Counted from the stretch's first letter, positions 17,620 to 26,564 are shown. The stretch: 64,000 nt of DNA from Streptomyces actinomycinicus (GCF_016741775.1 NZ_JAERRK010000007.1:124001-188000), one strand, 5' to 3'. A program made the numbers and translations. The notes: a model not told the origin generated them from the letters alone.

Positions 17620-17898
17620 CCTCCTACGGTCACGTCCGGGGACAGCTCGGCAAGCCGCCCGGATGTCCACCTGCCAAAGAGCCTTCCAGCCGGCCTTGGC
17701 GAGATCTCTCACGTCTTTCGCGTCGCCCAGCCACTTCAACGCCTGCCCCGCGTTCTGGTCGACGCAGTCACCGACTGCCTCCTCCGCCACGTTCTATGCG
17801 CACCCCTCGCCGAATGCGGCCACAGTTCCCACACCTGTCTCCGTCACGCCGGTGGCCAGTCCGACGAGCGTCGATTGAGCACCGCCCTTGACGCACTC
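17620..17898 (-). pseudogene. Decayed hydrophobic/helical ORF with an in-frame stop
   Basis: A minus frame reads MECVKGGAQSTLVGLATGVT, then TETGVGTVAAFGEGCA, a TAG at 17794-17796, and continues in the same frame with NVAEEAVGDCVDQNAGQALK and GDAKDVRDLAKAGWKALWQ. The continuity across the stop suggests one gene with a nonsense mutation. Gly/Val-rich then amphipathic; I do not recognise it. Confidence 0.4.
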
Positions 17899-17899
17899 C

Positions 17900-17995
17900 A
17901 TCCTCAACCCGGTCGGCGGTGTAGGCCTCCCGCTCCTGCGCCCACCAGGCCGAGGCACCCGAATCCCAGGCCTCCGCGAGTGGGACCAGGTGCGT
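17900..17995 (-). pseudogene. HNH endonuclease (DUF1524-type) fragment
   Basis: About 30 residues reading HLVPLAEAWDSGASAWWAQE and then REAYTAD match the HLVPLAEAWDSG block of Streptomyces secreted HNH/DUF1524 nucleases. Nothing else of the gene is visible; the flanking frames are random. Confidence 0.55.
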
Positions 17996-18360
17996 CGGCC
18001 GCGGTGCCCTGGTCGACCTGGTAAGCGTCTCCGGCGCGGTGAAGGCAAGCCCCAGCGCAGCAACGTCCTGGACGACACGGGAAACGGGGCGAGTCCACCA
18101 GCCCTGCGGGAGGCTGGTGGAGACGGAGCGGCAGCGGGCGTGGACGGCGGCCCAGAGTGACGGATTCGTGGCCACACGGCCGCGGCTGCGTAAGTCCAGA
18201 CGCGGCCTCGGCGGCGAGTGGCCCCGGCGTCGCGGCGATCGAGCAGCATCCGCGGCTGCTGCTCCCCCAGGCCGCCGGCGCACGGCTCGGACCGACGCGC
18301 CCCATCGAGCAACACAGCGGTCCCCGACGTCGCACCACCAACTGTGCGGCAGCTCGTAGC

Positions 18361-18392
18361 GAGCTCGTGCACGGTAGGCGGTGAGGCGTCGA
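18361..18392 (+). repeat. Left terminal inverted repeat of the IS
   Basis: Starts GAGCTCGTGCACGGTAGG; identical over 32 bp to the reverse complement of 19376-19407. Confidence 0.75.
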
Positions 18393-18417
18393 ACTCCTGA
18401 TCGTCTGTCACGGTGGT

Positions 18418-19353
18418 GTGGTGGGGAACCGGTCTCATGAAGCGATCGTCAGCGACCGGAGGATCACGGGTCTGTCGGCCGACGTGATCGCTGAACTCGT
18501 TGCCGAGGTAGGCCCGTTGTGGCACGCACAGCACCAGGCCAAGCTAGCGTCCCGGCCGCGGAAGCGTGCGGTGGGCGCGGGTGCGAAGCACCGGTTGGTG
18601 TTCGTCGACCGGCTCCTGGCCACGCTCGTACACCTCCGGCATGCCACCACGCACGACGTGCTCGCCTGCTGGTTCGGCGTCGACCGCTCCACCATCACTC
18701 GGGCCATCGGAGAGGTGCGGCCACTGCTCGCCGAGCGAGGGTGCACCGTCAGCCCGGGTGTGCGGGTGCCGACCCTGGCCGAAATCATCGACCACCTCGG
18801 TACCGACGGGAAGACCAGCATCATCGACGGCACCGAGATCCGGGTCCGACCGGCTGGCAGCCGGACGCAAGGACCGGGACAGGTACATCTCCGGCAAGAA
18901 CAAGCAGCACGCGGTCAAGACCATGGTCGTCACGGACGGGGACGGCCGCGTACTCTTCTACAGCCCGACCAAGCCCGGAAGCTGCGCGGACCTCACCCAT
19001 ACCCGCCAGTCACGGCTGGTCAGACTCCTGGCTGAGGGGCCGCCGTGGAGATTCTCACGGATGTCGGCTACCAGGGCCTGGGTGCGCAGAGTGGCGGCCG
19101 GGTGATGACACCACCGCATCGCAAGTTCAAGAAGACCACTTCGGACTGGTACGAGGAGATGTACGAGCGGCAGCGGAAAGCACATTTCTCATGGCGTATC
19201 CGGGTCGAGCACGGCATCACCCATCTCAAGAACTGGCGGGCACTCGCCCCCCACCTCGGCCGCCGCGAGCACATGAGTGACACCGCCCAAGCCATGGCAG
19301 CCCTCCTGTCCCATCAGCAGACCGCGGACCTGATCCCTACACGGCACTTGTGA
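18418..19353 (+). pseudogene. IS5-family transposase, broken by two frameshifts
   Basis: Frame 1 (from the GTG at 18418) has the HTH LATLVHLRHATTHDVLACW and FGVDRSTITRAIGEV, then the first Asp in SIIDGTEIRVRP. The frame then shifts to DRYISGKNKQHAVKTMVVTD and GDGRVLFYSPTKPGSCADL. A third frame from 19045 has the second Asp (LTDVGYQGLG) and the catalytic Glu (RVEHGITHLKNWRALAPHLG), ending LIPTRHL. All three DDE residues survive but in three frames, so no full-length enzyme is made unless by programmed frameshifting at both sites. Confidence 0.8.
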
Positions 19354-19375
19354 TCACCAAGCCCCGCTGAGGTCA

Positions 19376-19407
19376 TCGACGCCTCACCGCCTACCGTGCA
19401 CGAGCTC
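19376..19407 (-). repeat. Right terminal inverted repeat of the IS
   Basis: Ends CCGTGCACGAGCTC; perfect 32-bp inverse of the left end at 18361. Confidence 0.75.
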
Positions 19408-19462
19408 GTAAGGCTTCGCGAAAAGCCACGTACGGCCGTCTGCTCTACGCCACGATGAACCC

Positions 19463-20368
19463 GTGGATCTTGCAGGCATCGGAGCAATATCAGCCGCGGC
19501 GGTGGCCCTTGTGGGCATACCCGCCGCGATCGCCGTCGGCCGCATGCAACTCAAGGCGGGCCTGCGCACTGCAGAGGCGACCTGGCATGCCGCGCTCGTT
19601 CAAGCGGACGCGTCGTACCGGGCAGCCATGGACACCGTCCGAGCTACCGCCTCCGCGAACCAGGATCAGTGGCGTCGCGGCGTACGGCGAGACGCCTTCG
19701 TCCGGTTCCTGACCATCAGCTCGGAACTGCAGCACGTCGAGCTGCCAGAAGACCCGGAGGTCACGGAAGAGGAGATTCGAAATGCCGAAAAGGCGCTTCG
19801 CCAGATCGTCGACCAAGCCGAAACCGCGTACCACATCGTGTGTCTGGAATCTGCGAACTTGCAGGACACCGCAACGCGACTCCTCCACGCCATCCGGCAT
19901 TATGCAAGAGGCTATTGGCGGTTGGCGGCTACAGAGCGAGCAATAAACACCCTGAGTGCGATCGAAGAAGAGAACCGCATTCATTTCGATGAGGTCCATG
20001 CCGCTCTCGGCGCCCTGGCGACGGCCGGAAACGCCATAGACGAGGTGGGGCACTACCGAGACGTTGAGCGTGCACACAACCGGGCACGCGCGGTTCTGTG
20101 TCGCGTACCTGGACTTTCCGAGCGACATCAAAGGGTCATCCTGAGCGCTAACAGGCACGGCTTGCCTAACAACCGTGCCCAGCGCCGCGAACTGCAGGAG
20201 AGTCGACAGGCGTTTCTCGCAGCTGCGCAAGCAGACCTCAACGCCCCAGCCGCAGGGCATTTCCCAGGAAGTTATTCGCTCGCGTCCCCGGATGATGGAC
20301 AATTGACGAGTACACCATCCCGCCATCAACCTCAAAGCGGAGTGCCTTCGCGCGACGGGGCCGGATGA
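19463..20368 (+). CDS. Membrane-anchored helical hypothetical protein, tail possibly chimeric
   Basis: A 301-residue protein with one N-terminal transmembrane helix (AISAAAVALVGIPAAIAVG) followed by a long helical cytosolic part with many Glu/Arg/Ala (EEEIRNAEKALRQIVDQAET, LSAIEEENRIHFDEVHAALG). The GTG at 19463 is the only start that keeps the helix N-terminal. GC is visibly lower than in neighbours, with AT-rich patches near 19930-20000. The last ~38 residues (from about GHFPGSYSLASPDDG) are antisense to a phage gene relic, so the natural C-terminus may have been lost. Its architecture resembles the protein at 7231. Function unknown. Confidence 0.6.
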   Translation: MDLAGIGAISAAAVALVGIPAAIAVGRMQLKAGLRTAEATWHAALVQADASYRAAMDTVRATASANQDQWRRGVRRDAFVRFLTISSELQHVELPEDPEVTEEEIRNAEKALRQIVDQAETAYHIVCLESANLQDTATRLLHAIRHYARGYWRLAATERAINTLSAIEEENRIHFDEVHAALGALATAGNAIDEVGHYRDVERAHNRARAVLCRVPGLSERHQRVILSANRHGLPNNRAQRRELQESRQAFLAAAQADLNAPAAGHFPGSYSLASPDDGQLTSTPSRHQPQSGVPSRDGAG

Positions 20369-20548
20369 TCTGCGGGCGGGTGCCCTCGAGGACATACCGC
20401 GTCGCCGGGTGGTTGCAGGTGACGGCGCCCTGCAGGCCGCGGGGCCCCTCCTCGATGTGCCAGCCGATGTACGCGGGCATGCTGCCGGGCGCCAGGCTGC
20501 GGGCGATGTTCGTGACGCGGCTGGTGTGTGCTACCAGCCGGCGTTCCC
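20238..20548 (-). pseudogene. Phage HK97-gp10-like head-tail/minor tail protein relic
   Basis: The minus frame reads GWHIEEGPRGLQGAVTCNHP, ATRYVLEGTRPQIIRPRRAK, ALRFEVDGGMVYSSIVHHPG and TRANNFLGNALR to a stop at 20238. The Y(V/A)xxxEGTRPHxIRP block and the HPGTRxNxFL end are typical of gp10-like phage tail-completion proteins. Its 5' end is cut off exactly where the partial IS copy begins at 20549. Confidence 0.65.
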
Positions 20549-20748
20549 GCATCGCCCATCTCAAGAACTGGCGGGCACTCGCCCCCCACCTCGGCCGCCG
20601 CGAGCACATGAGCGACACCGCCCAAGCCATCGCAGCCCTCCTGTCCCATCAGCAGACCGCGGACCTGATCCCTACACGGCATTTGTGATCACCAAGCCCC
20701 GCTGAGGTCATCGACGCCTCACCGCCTACCGTGCACGAGCTCGTAAGG
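20549..20748 (+). mobile_element. Second, 3'-terminal 200-bp copy of the IS5-type element
   Basis: Aligns base for base with 19214-19413 with about four differences, covering the transposase C-terminus (HLKNWRALAPHLGRREHMSD) and the right inverted repeat. The rest of the copy is missing. The two copies are 200-bp direct repeats that flank the gene at 19463 and the phage relic. Confidence 0.85.
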
Positions 20749-20781
20749 GCTGTCCCGAAAAAGATCTTCGGGGCAGCCCTT
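20745..20781. terminator. 15-bp-stem hairpin terminator
   Basis: Arms AAGGGCTGTCCCGAA and TTCGGGGCAGCCCTT pair at 14 of 15 positions with a 7-base loop. It sits at the outer end of the partial IS copy and near the 3' end of the zinc-ribbon gene on the other strand. Confidence 0.6.
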
Positions 20782-20874
20782 TGGGCAGCTCAGGGGCGGC
20801 TCGGAAGCGGTCACCTGGCAGGCACCTACCGTGTCGGAGCCGCCGGAGCGGGCTGGTGGAAGCGTCGGCCCCTA

Positions 20875-21171
20875 TCAGGCTCGAGGGTGCTGGTACGCCT
20901 GCTGTGCCGGCCCGTACGCCTCACCACCGGGAGCGCCTGCGGCTTGCGTCTGCCACTGCTCGGCCCACTCCTTGGCCACCTCCTGCTCCATGCCGCAGAA
21001 GGTGCACTGAATTGCAAATTTCGTCGATATGGGGAACAGCGGGACGAAGAACAGCGTGAACCTGGTGACGTACTTCGTGACCGTATGCGCGGCGGGGTTG
21101 CCGCAGTTTGGACACGTCAGCATGAGTATCGCGAGCTGGTACAGGTATGCGCTGGTGCCGAAGATGATCAT
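20875..21171 (-). CDS. Zinc-ribbon small protein
   Basis: A 98-residue protein: MIIFGTSAYLYQLAILMLTC begins with a hydrophobic stretch, then CPNCGNPAAHTVTKYVTRFT, a second hydrophobic stretch (LFFVPLFPISTKFAIQC) and CTFCGMEQEVAKEWAEQW. The two CxxC pairs make a zinc ribbon of the type found in small membrane-associated Streptomyces proteins. The C-terminal 30 residues are Gln/Ala/Pro-rich. The start at 21171 is supported by AAGGA. Function unknown. Confidence 0.75.
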   Translation of the reverse strand: MIIFGTSAYLYQLAILMLTCPNCGNPAAHTVTKYVTRFTLFFVPLFPISTKFAIQCTFCGMEQEVAKEWAEQWQTQAAGAPGGEAYGPAQQAYQHPRA

Positions 21172-21744
21172 AAGTGGAGTCCTTGAAAGTGGGGGGATGC
21201 TGGGGTGAGGCGGCGGGCATCCGCTCTCTGTGCCGTGTGGTGATTCCATTTCGCCATGGGTGGGGGGATGGGTCATGGCCCGGGATCTCGTGGCTTGACA
21301 AAGCCGTGACGAAGACCGTTGCAGGCCGTTCGGGGGCCGGGTGCCTGGAGCGGTTGCGGTGCGGGGCAGCCACAGTCCTCGGCGGTTAACGCTGGATGCC
21401 GGTCACACCACCGTCTGCGTCAACGAACCTTGATCATGTGCCGTCGGACTTTGACGGCCGCGTGTTTGCCATCGAGGTTTGATCACGCCTGGTCAGAAGC
21501 TGGGCAAGGAGGACGCGGCGCCGGAGGGCGACCTCCCCGGGGTGACGGGCCGGCCGCCGAGCCCGAGATCCGTGCGGCCCCAGATCCCCTGTGACCAGCG
21601 ATTGTGTCCATTGGCCTTCGATGGCACGCGATCAAGGTTCGGTGGAGCGCCGTCCGCCGACGCCTGCAGGGTTGATCCAGTACGGCCGCAACCGGACCAA
21701 CGTCGAGGCCGTCCACACCGGCGACCGCTGGGCGACGAAGAGTC

Positions 21745-21870
21745 CGGATTGCTCAGGCCCTCGGCGGTGATCGGGAGGACCTGGGTCTTGGTCAACTCAT
21801 GGCCCTTGCCGATCTCGTCCTGGGACACCTCCCGGTCCTCCAGCTCACACACCCGTTCCACCCGGTGCCG
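21745..21870 (-). pseudogene. Ku-protein fragment (non-homologous end joining)
   Basis: About 40 residues: ERVCELEDREVSQDEIGKGH, then ELTKTQVLPIT. This matches the CELEDREVxxDEIxKGYEL block of bacterial Ku proteins. The surrounding frames give nothing else of Ku. Only a short fragment remains. Confidence 0.65.
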
Positions 21871-21929
21871 CCTTCACGATCGGCTACGCGGTCTTCGTTC
21901 GTACCGAAAACGCGACGACCGCCGACGCG

Positions 21930-22403
21930 AGGGACGAGCAGGGCACTCTTCGCCATTTCGACCAGGCCGAACATCGCGCGTTCTGGGCCTGGACCGCGGT
22001 GGTTTCCTCCGCCACACCGGCGCCCGCATCGAGGAGATGCTGGATCAGCCATCACGCGATGATCCGGTACCGGCTGCCGACCACCGGCGAGATCGTCCCG
22101 CTGTTGCGAATCGCCTCCTCCAGGACCGACCTGGAGCGAGTCGTGCTCGTCAGCCCAGAACTGGCCGACGTCCTGCCCACCACCTCATCCGACGTATCCG
22201 AAACCCGCGGACGGTGCCATCCCGCTCCTGTCCGCCTACGACTATGTCATCGCCGGCCACACCAACATCAACACCACGATGGGCTACAACGCGATCTATC
22301 CGGCAGAGACCATCGAAGCCCACCGCGCCTTCGTCACCCGCCGCCGCTGCGCCTGGCAGAGGAATACCGCATCCCTCCCGACGCCGAGCGGAGGCGCTTG
22401 TAA
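21930..22403 (+). pseudogene. Tyrosine recombinase/integrase relic with internal deletion
   Basis: Pieces in alternating frames: HTGARIEEML; MIRYRLPTTGEIVPLLRIAS and SRTDLERVVLVSPELADVL; DGAIPLLSAYDY joined directly to VIAGHTNINTTMGYNAIYP and AETIEAHRAFVTRRR; and a final LRLAEEYRIPPDAERRRL before the stop at 22403. In intact relatives a long segment with the catalytic H-x-x-R box lies between LSAYDY and the GHTxxxTTMGY block, so this copy lost its active site by deletion as well as by frameshifts. Confidence 0.65.
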
Positions 22404-22527
22404 GCACTTCCTTGTGCACCACCGCACGGACCAGAAGCGGCTCCACAGTGTACGAAGTTGATCTGGTTCCACCGCCGAGGGGAAAGATCGGTAGAGCCGT
22501 CGGCAGACGCCGGTAGGGTGAGCTGTT

Positions 22528-23211
22528 GTGGACGTGGGGGCAGAAAACGAGATGGTTGTGGTCCCGTCGGGACAGGTGACGCTGTCGGACCGGCGGACGC
22601 AGAGCAGTTGGTTGGTCGAGGTCGCACCGTTTCAGATGTCGGCGTTCCCGGTCACGCAGTCCTGGTACGCACGAGTCACGGGCCGACGGCCGAGTAGCGC
22701 CCAGGGTGAGCGGCTGCCGGTTGAGGGTGTTTCGTGGTGGGACGCGGTCCAGTTCTGTAACGCCTTGTCCCAACAGGAGGGGCTGATGCCCGCGTATGGC
22801 CTGTGTGTCGACGCCGGGACGGCCGAGTGGGACACCTCCGCGGACGGGTACCGGCTGCCGACCGAGGCCGAATGGGAGCACGCCTGCCGTGCGGGCACTA
22901 CTGGCCCGCGGTACGGACAGCTCCACGAGGTCGCCTGGTATCAGGGCAATTCCGGTGGGCGGAGCCACTCTGTCGGCGGCAAACAGCCCAACGCATGGGG
23001 TCTGTACGACATGCTGGGCAACGTGTGGGACTGGTGCTGGGACGTCTACGACGCCGAGGTGTACGGGGCCTACCGGGTGCTCCGTGGTGGTGGATGGGCC
23101 GACGAGCACTGGAGCTGCCGGGCGTCGGTGCGGCGGCGCAGCCACCCGACCTTCCGGATCGACGACGTGGGATTTCGCATCGTGCGCTCCACACCACTGC
23201 CTCAGCCGTAA
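22528..23211 (+). CDS. Formylglycine-generating-enzyme-fold (SUMF1) protein lacking the first catalytic Cys
   Basis: A 227-residue FGE-sulfatase-fold protein: GVSWWDAVQFCNALSQQEGL, YRLPTEAEWEHACRAG, NAWGLYDMLGNVWDWCWD, YRVLRGGGWADEHWSCRASV and GFRIVRS. True FGE oxidises a sulfatase Cys using two cysteines in a GGSFxCxxxxC segment; here the segment is GGGWADEHWSC, so only the second Cys remains. It is therefore more likely a member with another role (ergothioneine/NirV-like or structural). The start is the GTG at 22528; no clear ribosome-binding site. No sulfatase is nearby. Confidence 0.8.
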   Translation: MDVGAENEMVVVPSGQVTLSDRRTQSSWLVEVAPFQMSAFPVTQSWYARVTGRRPSSAQGERLPVEGVSWWDAVQFCNALSQQEGLMPAYGLCVDAGTAEWDTSADGYRLPTEAEWEHACRAGTTGPRYGQLHEVAWYQGNSGGRSHSVGGKQPNAWGLYDMLGNVWDWCWDVYDAEVYGAYRVLRGGGWADEHWSCRASVRRRSHPTFRIDDVGFRIVRSTPLPQP

Positions 23212-23619
23212 CAGCCTCAATGTCTCCCGGCAGCTGAGGGAGTAGGGAGTGGGGGCTGTCACTGTCCGCCTTCCGTCTGGAGGACGCCCCGGGATGCCCG
23301 ACTGGCGTGGCAGCCCTGGGCATCGATGACACCGACCATGTGCGTGCTCGCCCGCACCTGGATCTCGCCCGTGACGCGCTTGAGCGTGTCGGCAGCTCTC
23401 TGGATGTCTTCGGCGCAGCAGCGGAGCGCCCATGACGGCAGTGATCAGCAGCGCCCCCGTTCGCCAACCACGGTGCCAGCCACGTCGGTTCAGCATGAAT
23501 TTCGGGCCGCCCCCCGCCTGGTCGGCGCCGACGTCAGATCGAACCGTCGGTACCCTGGTCCGACGAATTGGTCCTCCCGACCAGCGCATCACCGGCAACC
23601 TGTAGGCAGGAGACGGAAA
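23212..23619. other. Gene-free stretch, 408 bp
   Basis: No convincing gene. A minus frame around 23330-23430 (AEDIQRAADTLKRVTGEIQ) is protein-like but has no start or family. Confidence 0.4.
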
Positions 23620-24309
23620 TTGGGCAAGCGGATCGTAAGTGTGCTCGCAGCCACGATCGCACTGGTGGGTGTGTTCGGCGGTTCAGCGGTGGCCGCCCAG
23701 ACCGCGCCGGGCACCGGTGAGGCGCAAACTGCCAAGTCCTGTGGAAGCGTCGAGCTGTCCGGCTCGCTGCCCGCGCCGCCCGCGGGGATGGCAGTTCAGC
23801 AGCAGGTCACCATCGGTGACGACTGCAAGCCGGAGCTGGGTCCGGTCCGATACGTGCCCGCCGGTTCGGCCGCGACGGGGGTCAGGGGCGTGCGTACAGG
23901 CGCCGCCGCAGGTGCCCGTGAACTGCGCACGTGGAACGAGATGTTCGACTGCTGCAACATCCGCATGACCGGCCTCTACACCACGTCGACCTGGGACACT
24001 GCCTCGGGCCGCGTCGACAATGCCGTCACCCAGGGCCGCCAGGAGTGGAACCGGGAGCCCTGGAACGCGGGATGGTCGCTGCTGTCGTCGTCCACGAAGG
24101 ACGACTGCGCGACCCAGTGCGCCGTCGTGAATTCCGAGGCGCACGCCTCCTTCACCTACGCAGGCATCTTCGACCCCTCAGGCACCGTGTACGCCAACAC
24201 ACACCACTCCTATGTGCAGATCGATGCGGGCTCCGGCGTCTCCTGTCACTTCGACGTAGAACTGAAGCACACCTTCATCGGGTGGAACTGGCGGCGCGGC
24301 TGCGAGTGA
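23620..24309 (+). CDS. Secreted Cys-containing hypothetical protein
   Basis: A 229-residue protein with a Sec signal peptide (GKRIVSVLAATIALVGVFGG, cleavage near AVAAQ). The mature part has seven or more cysteines (SCGSVELSG, DDCKPELG, FDCCNIRMTG, DDCATQCAVV, SCHFDVELKH, RRGCE), probably disulfide-linked, and many aromatic residues (GRQEWNREPWNAGWSLLSSS). The TTG start at 23620 has AGGAG seven bases upstream and gives a clean signal peptide. It is not similar to a family I can name. A hairpin follows the stop. Confidence 0.65.
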   Translation: MGKRIVSVLAATIALVGVFGGSAVAAQTAPGTGEAQTAKSCGSVELSGSLPAPPAGMAVQQQVTIGDDCKPELGPVRYVPAGSAATGVRGVRTGAAAGARELRTWNEMFDCCNIRMTGLYTTSTWDTASGRVDNAVTQGRQEWNREPWNAGWSLLSSSTKDDCATQCAVVNSEAHASFTYAGIFDPSGTVYANTHHSYVQIDAGSGVSCHFDVELKHTFIGWNWRRGCE

Positions 24310-25141
24310 CCGGGCGCCGGCTGGCAGGAGGGGGCCTCGGTCAGGAGGCCGCCTTTCGTGTCCCGCCTCGCCGCGCCCTGCCTTCCCCGTCTGGTGGGGT
24401 TGGGTTGGCAGGGCGCCGGACGAGCCCGCTGCTTCTCGGTCACCGGGCGCATGCGATCCAGTGCATCCAGCCTCGTCATGGGTGCGGCGTACTGCCGAGC
24501 GCAGTACGCCGGCCAGGTAGTAGCCCGGGCCACGGCCCTCGTCCACGACCGTAGCCTGCTCAGAGACGGCGTCGCCCGCCAGGTGAGCCCCGACCTCGCG
24601 GATGGGCGCGTAGGTACCGGTGGACAGGAACCGGCGCAGTGCGCCCGGGCGGGGGGCAGACGGCGCGTTCGGCACGTTGAGCAGCACAGCAGGTCGAGGG
24701 ACAGTTCGAGGGCAGGGGGAGCGACACGGGCACGAGGCACTCCTGGTAACGGTGACGGGAAGAGACCGTGCCTGCATGCGCTCGGAGCGTCACTGCCTCA
24801 GGAAGGAACGGGCTGCGTCGGGAACGTGATTCACGCAGACACGTCAAGGAGGGCGACGCCGTCCGGCATCGCCCTCAATGTCTTCCGATCACAGGAAGCA
24901 GCAGTGCGGGGTGCTCATGAATGCCACGTCATAAGTCCACGGACATTGCTGGAGCCCCTGCGATCCGCGAAGCACCGCCGCACACCACTCGGGCGTGCCG
25001 GCCGCACAGGTCGTCGAAAATCAGCCGAATCGGGGCCCGAGGGGCCCGCCGGGTTGTGACGTGCCGCGATCGCGCGGATGCAGACTGAGAAGCGGGGCAG
25101 GCGTGGGGGGAACTTCCGTTTCCTGCTGTAGTGGTGATGCC
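24310..25141. other. Gene-free stretch, 832 bp
   Basis: Apart from the hairpin at its start nothing is supportable. Long open frames exist on both strands but none has protein-like conserved sequence together with a ribosome-binding site. Confidence 0.45.
24333..24357 (+). terminator. Short hairpin terminator after the secreted-protein gene
   Basis: GGCCTC and GAGGCC pair across a 6-base loop, followed by GCCTTTCG, 24 bp after the stop at 24309. Confidence 0.45.
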
Positions 25142-25486
25142 ATGACCCCGTCCCCGCATCCCGGGCCCCGATCGGCGCCTGCCTCGATCGATGAGCTGGC
25201 GGCAGAGCTGGAGCAGGTGCGCGCGGAGAACAGACACCTGCGGCGAGCGCTCGCTTCCCATGCTGTGGTCGACCAGGCCATCGGTGTCCTGCTCGTACTG
25301 GGCCGCGTCAGCCCGTGCAACGGGTTCTCGGTGCTGAGGGAGGTCTCCCAGCGCACCAACACGAAGTTGTCCGTGGTCGCGGAACAGGTCCTCAAACACG
25401 CGCAGGGAGCGGCGCTGCCTGACGTTCTCCTCGGGGAACTGCGGGCTGCCCTGGCACGGCACGCCGACGCCTGCCGCACCGGCTGA
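25142..25486 (+). CDS. ANTAR-domain protein
   Basis: A 114-residue protein: a short disordered start, a coiled coil (DELAAELEQVRAENRHLRRA), then the ANTAR helix bundle (VVDQAIGVLLVLGRVSPCNG, FSVLREVSQRTNTKLSVVAE). ANTAR domains bind dual-hexaloop RNA and prevent termination in response regulators. There is no receiver or GAF domain, so it is a stand-alone ANTAR that may be controlled by its coiled coil. It converges on the anti-sigma-type ATPase at 25507, 20 bp away. Confidence 0.82.
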   Translation: MTPSPHPGPRSAPASIDELAAELEQVRAENRHLRRALASHAVVDQAIGVLLVLGRVSPCNGFSVLREVSQRTNTKLSVVAEQVLKHAQGAALPDVLLGELRAALARHADACRTG

Positions 25487-25506
25487 GGCGCTGACGCTCG
25501 GCCGTT

Positions 25507-26013
25507 TCACGAGGGCCGGCGCCCGAAGCTGGTGTCGTCGGGGTCGTCGGCCAGGGCGAGGCGGGCGGTGATGCGTTTGCCGACCGGTTCGCGCTGCGCC
25601 TCGAAGCCCTGGGCGACGGCCATGACGATTTCCAGGCCGTGCTGGCCGACTCGGCCGGCGTCCGCGGCTCGGGCGATCGGCAGAACCGGGTCGGAGTCCC
25701 ACACGCTCACTTCGACCGTGTCCCCAGTGATGCGCAGGTCCAGCAGCACCGGGCCGGGGGCGTACTTGCGGGCGTTGGTGACCAGTTCGCTGACCACCAA
25801 CTGGGTGAGGTCCATGGCACGCTGGGAGACGGGCAGACCGTGGTCGGCCTGGACCCGTGCGAGGAAGCCGGCTGCCAGGTGGCGGGCCTGGGCGATGTCC
25901 GTGCCGTCCCCGACCAGGGCAATGCTGGTCTGTATGACTCGTTTGTCCGGCGCCGCCCCGCTGTCCGGCACCGGGTCTGGTTCCATCAAGGCCGCCATTC
26001 GTTTCCCGCTCAC
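25507..26013 (-). CDS. Anti-sigma-type histidine-kinase-like ATPase
   Basis: A 168-residue GHKL ATPase domain of the RsbW/SpoIIAB kind found in many copies in Streptomyces. The N box is TQLVVSELVTNARKYAPGPV and the G-box region is VGQHGLEIVMAVAQG; a conserved VWDSDP precedes it. Such proteins phosphorylate anti-anti-sigma factors or bind sigma factors. No partner gene is adjacent, though a PP2C phosphatase of the same pathway type lies at 60238. The GTG start at 26013 or ATG at 25998 are both possible. Confidence 0.85.
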   Translation of the reverse strand: MSGKRMAALMEPDPVPDSGAAPDKRVIQTSIALVGDGTDIAQARHLAAGFLARVQADHGLPVSQRAMDLTQLVVSELVTNARKYAPGPVLLDLRITGDTVEVSVWDSDPVLPIARAADAGRVGQHGLEIVMAVAQGFEAQREPVGKRITARLALADDPDDTSFGRRPS

Positions 26014-26564
26014 AATTTTCAGCGCTTACCCGCATAGTTGCGGATCACGCCTTGCCGTTTCTGTCGGATCGGCCACATACCGGCGCCGCTCGTACTATGC
26101 CGGACGCCCGCACGACCCCTCCATGATGCTTACCGTCGGCATCGTCGGCGTCGACACCGTCATCGACTGCCACGCCACTCTCCGAAGCCCTCGCCGACTG
26201 ACCGGCCACGAGAGGACGACCGGCAAGCCACCCCAACGTCACGTCGAAACGGACCGCGGCTCACGACCCGGTGGGCCTTGGCCGGCTACCGCCGCCGGGC
26301 GCACGAGAATAGCCGAGCTGCTGTAGGTACCGCCCCTCGCCATCGAGTGCGTGCGCCGGGGCCGAGGCGTGTCTTCCCGAGGATGCCGTTCAGCAGGCCG
26401 AGCGCCGCGCAGCCACCGAATTCCTGGTCGCTCCCGGCTCCGGGAAGGCACGATCCGCACTGCAGCGGATCGTGCGCCGAGGCAGCACGCACACGGTCCG
26501 CGATCGGCGGGCGGTGATCGTCAGCGGTCCAGCTCAAGCGGACTCTCCCGGGAACGCCCCCCAA
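26014..26564. other. Gene-free stretch, 551 bp
   Basis: Upstream region of the ATPase gene and 3' flank of the methyltransferase gene; no supportable gene seen. Confidence 0.45.

Larger units (their letters stand above)
18361..19407 (+). mobile_element. IS5-type insertion sequence with 32-bp terminal inverted repeats
   Basis: The ends 18361-18392 and 19376-19407 are perfect 32-bp inverted repeats, and the single transposase gene between them reads inward from the left end. The element is about 1.05 kb, typical of IS5 relatives. Its transposase is frameshifted, so it is probably not autonomous. The last 200 bp recur at 20549-20748. Confidence 0.8.
21172..22527. other. Decayed region, 1356 bp
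   Basis: No intact gene. It holds the Ku and recombinase fragments listed separately. Near 21672-21745 a plus frame LIQYGRNRTNVEAVHTGDRW looks like a fragment of a small Streptomyces hypothetical protein. Confidence 0.5.
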
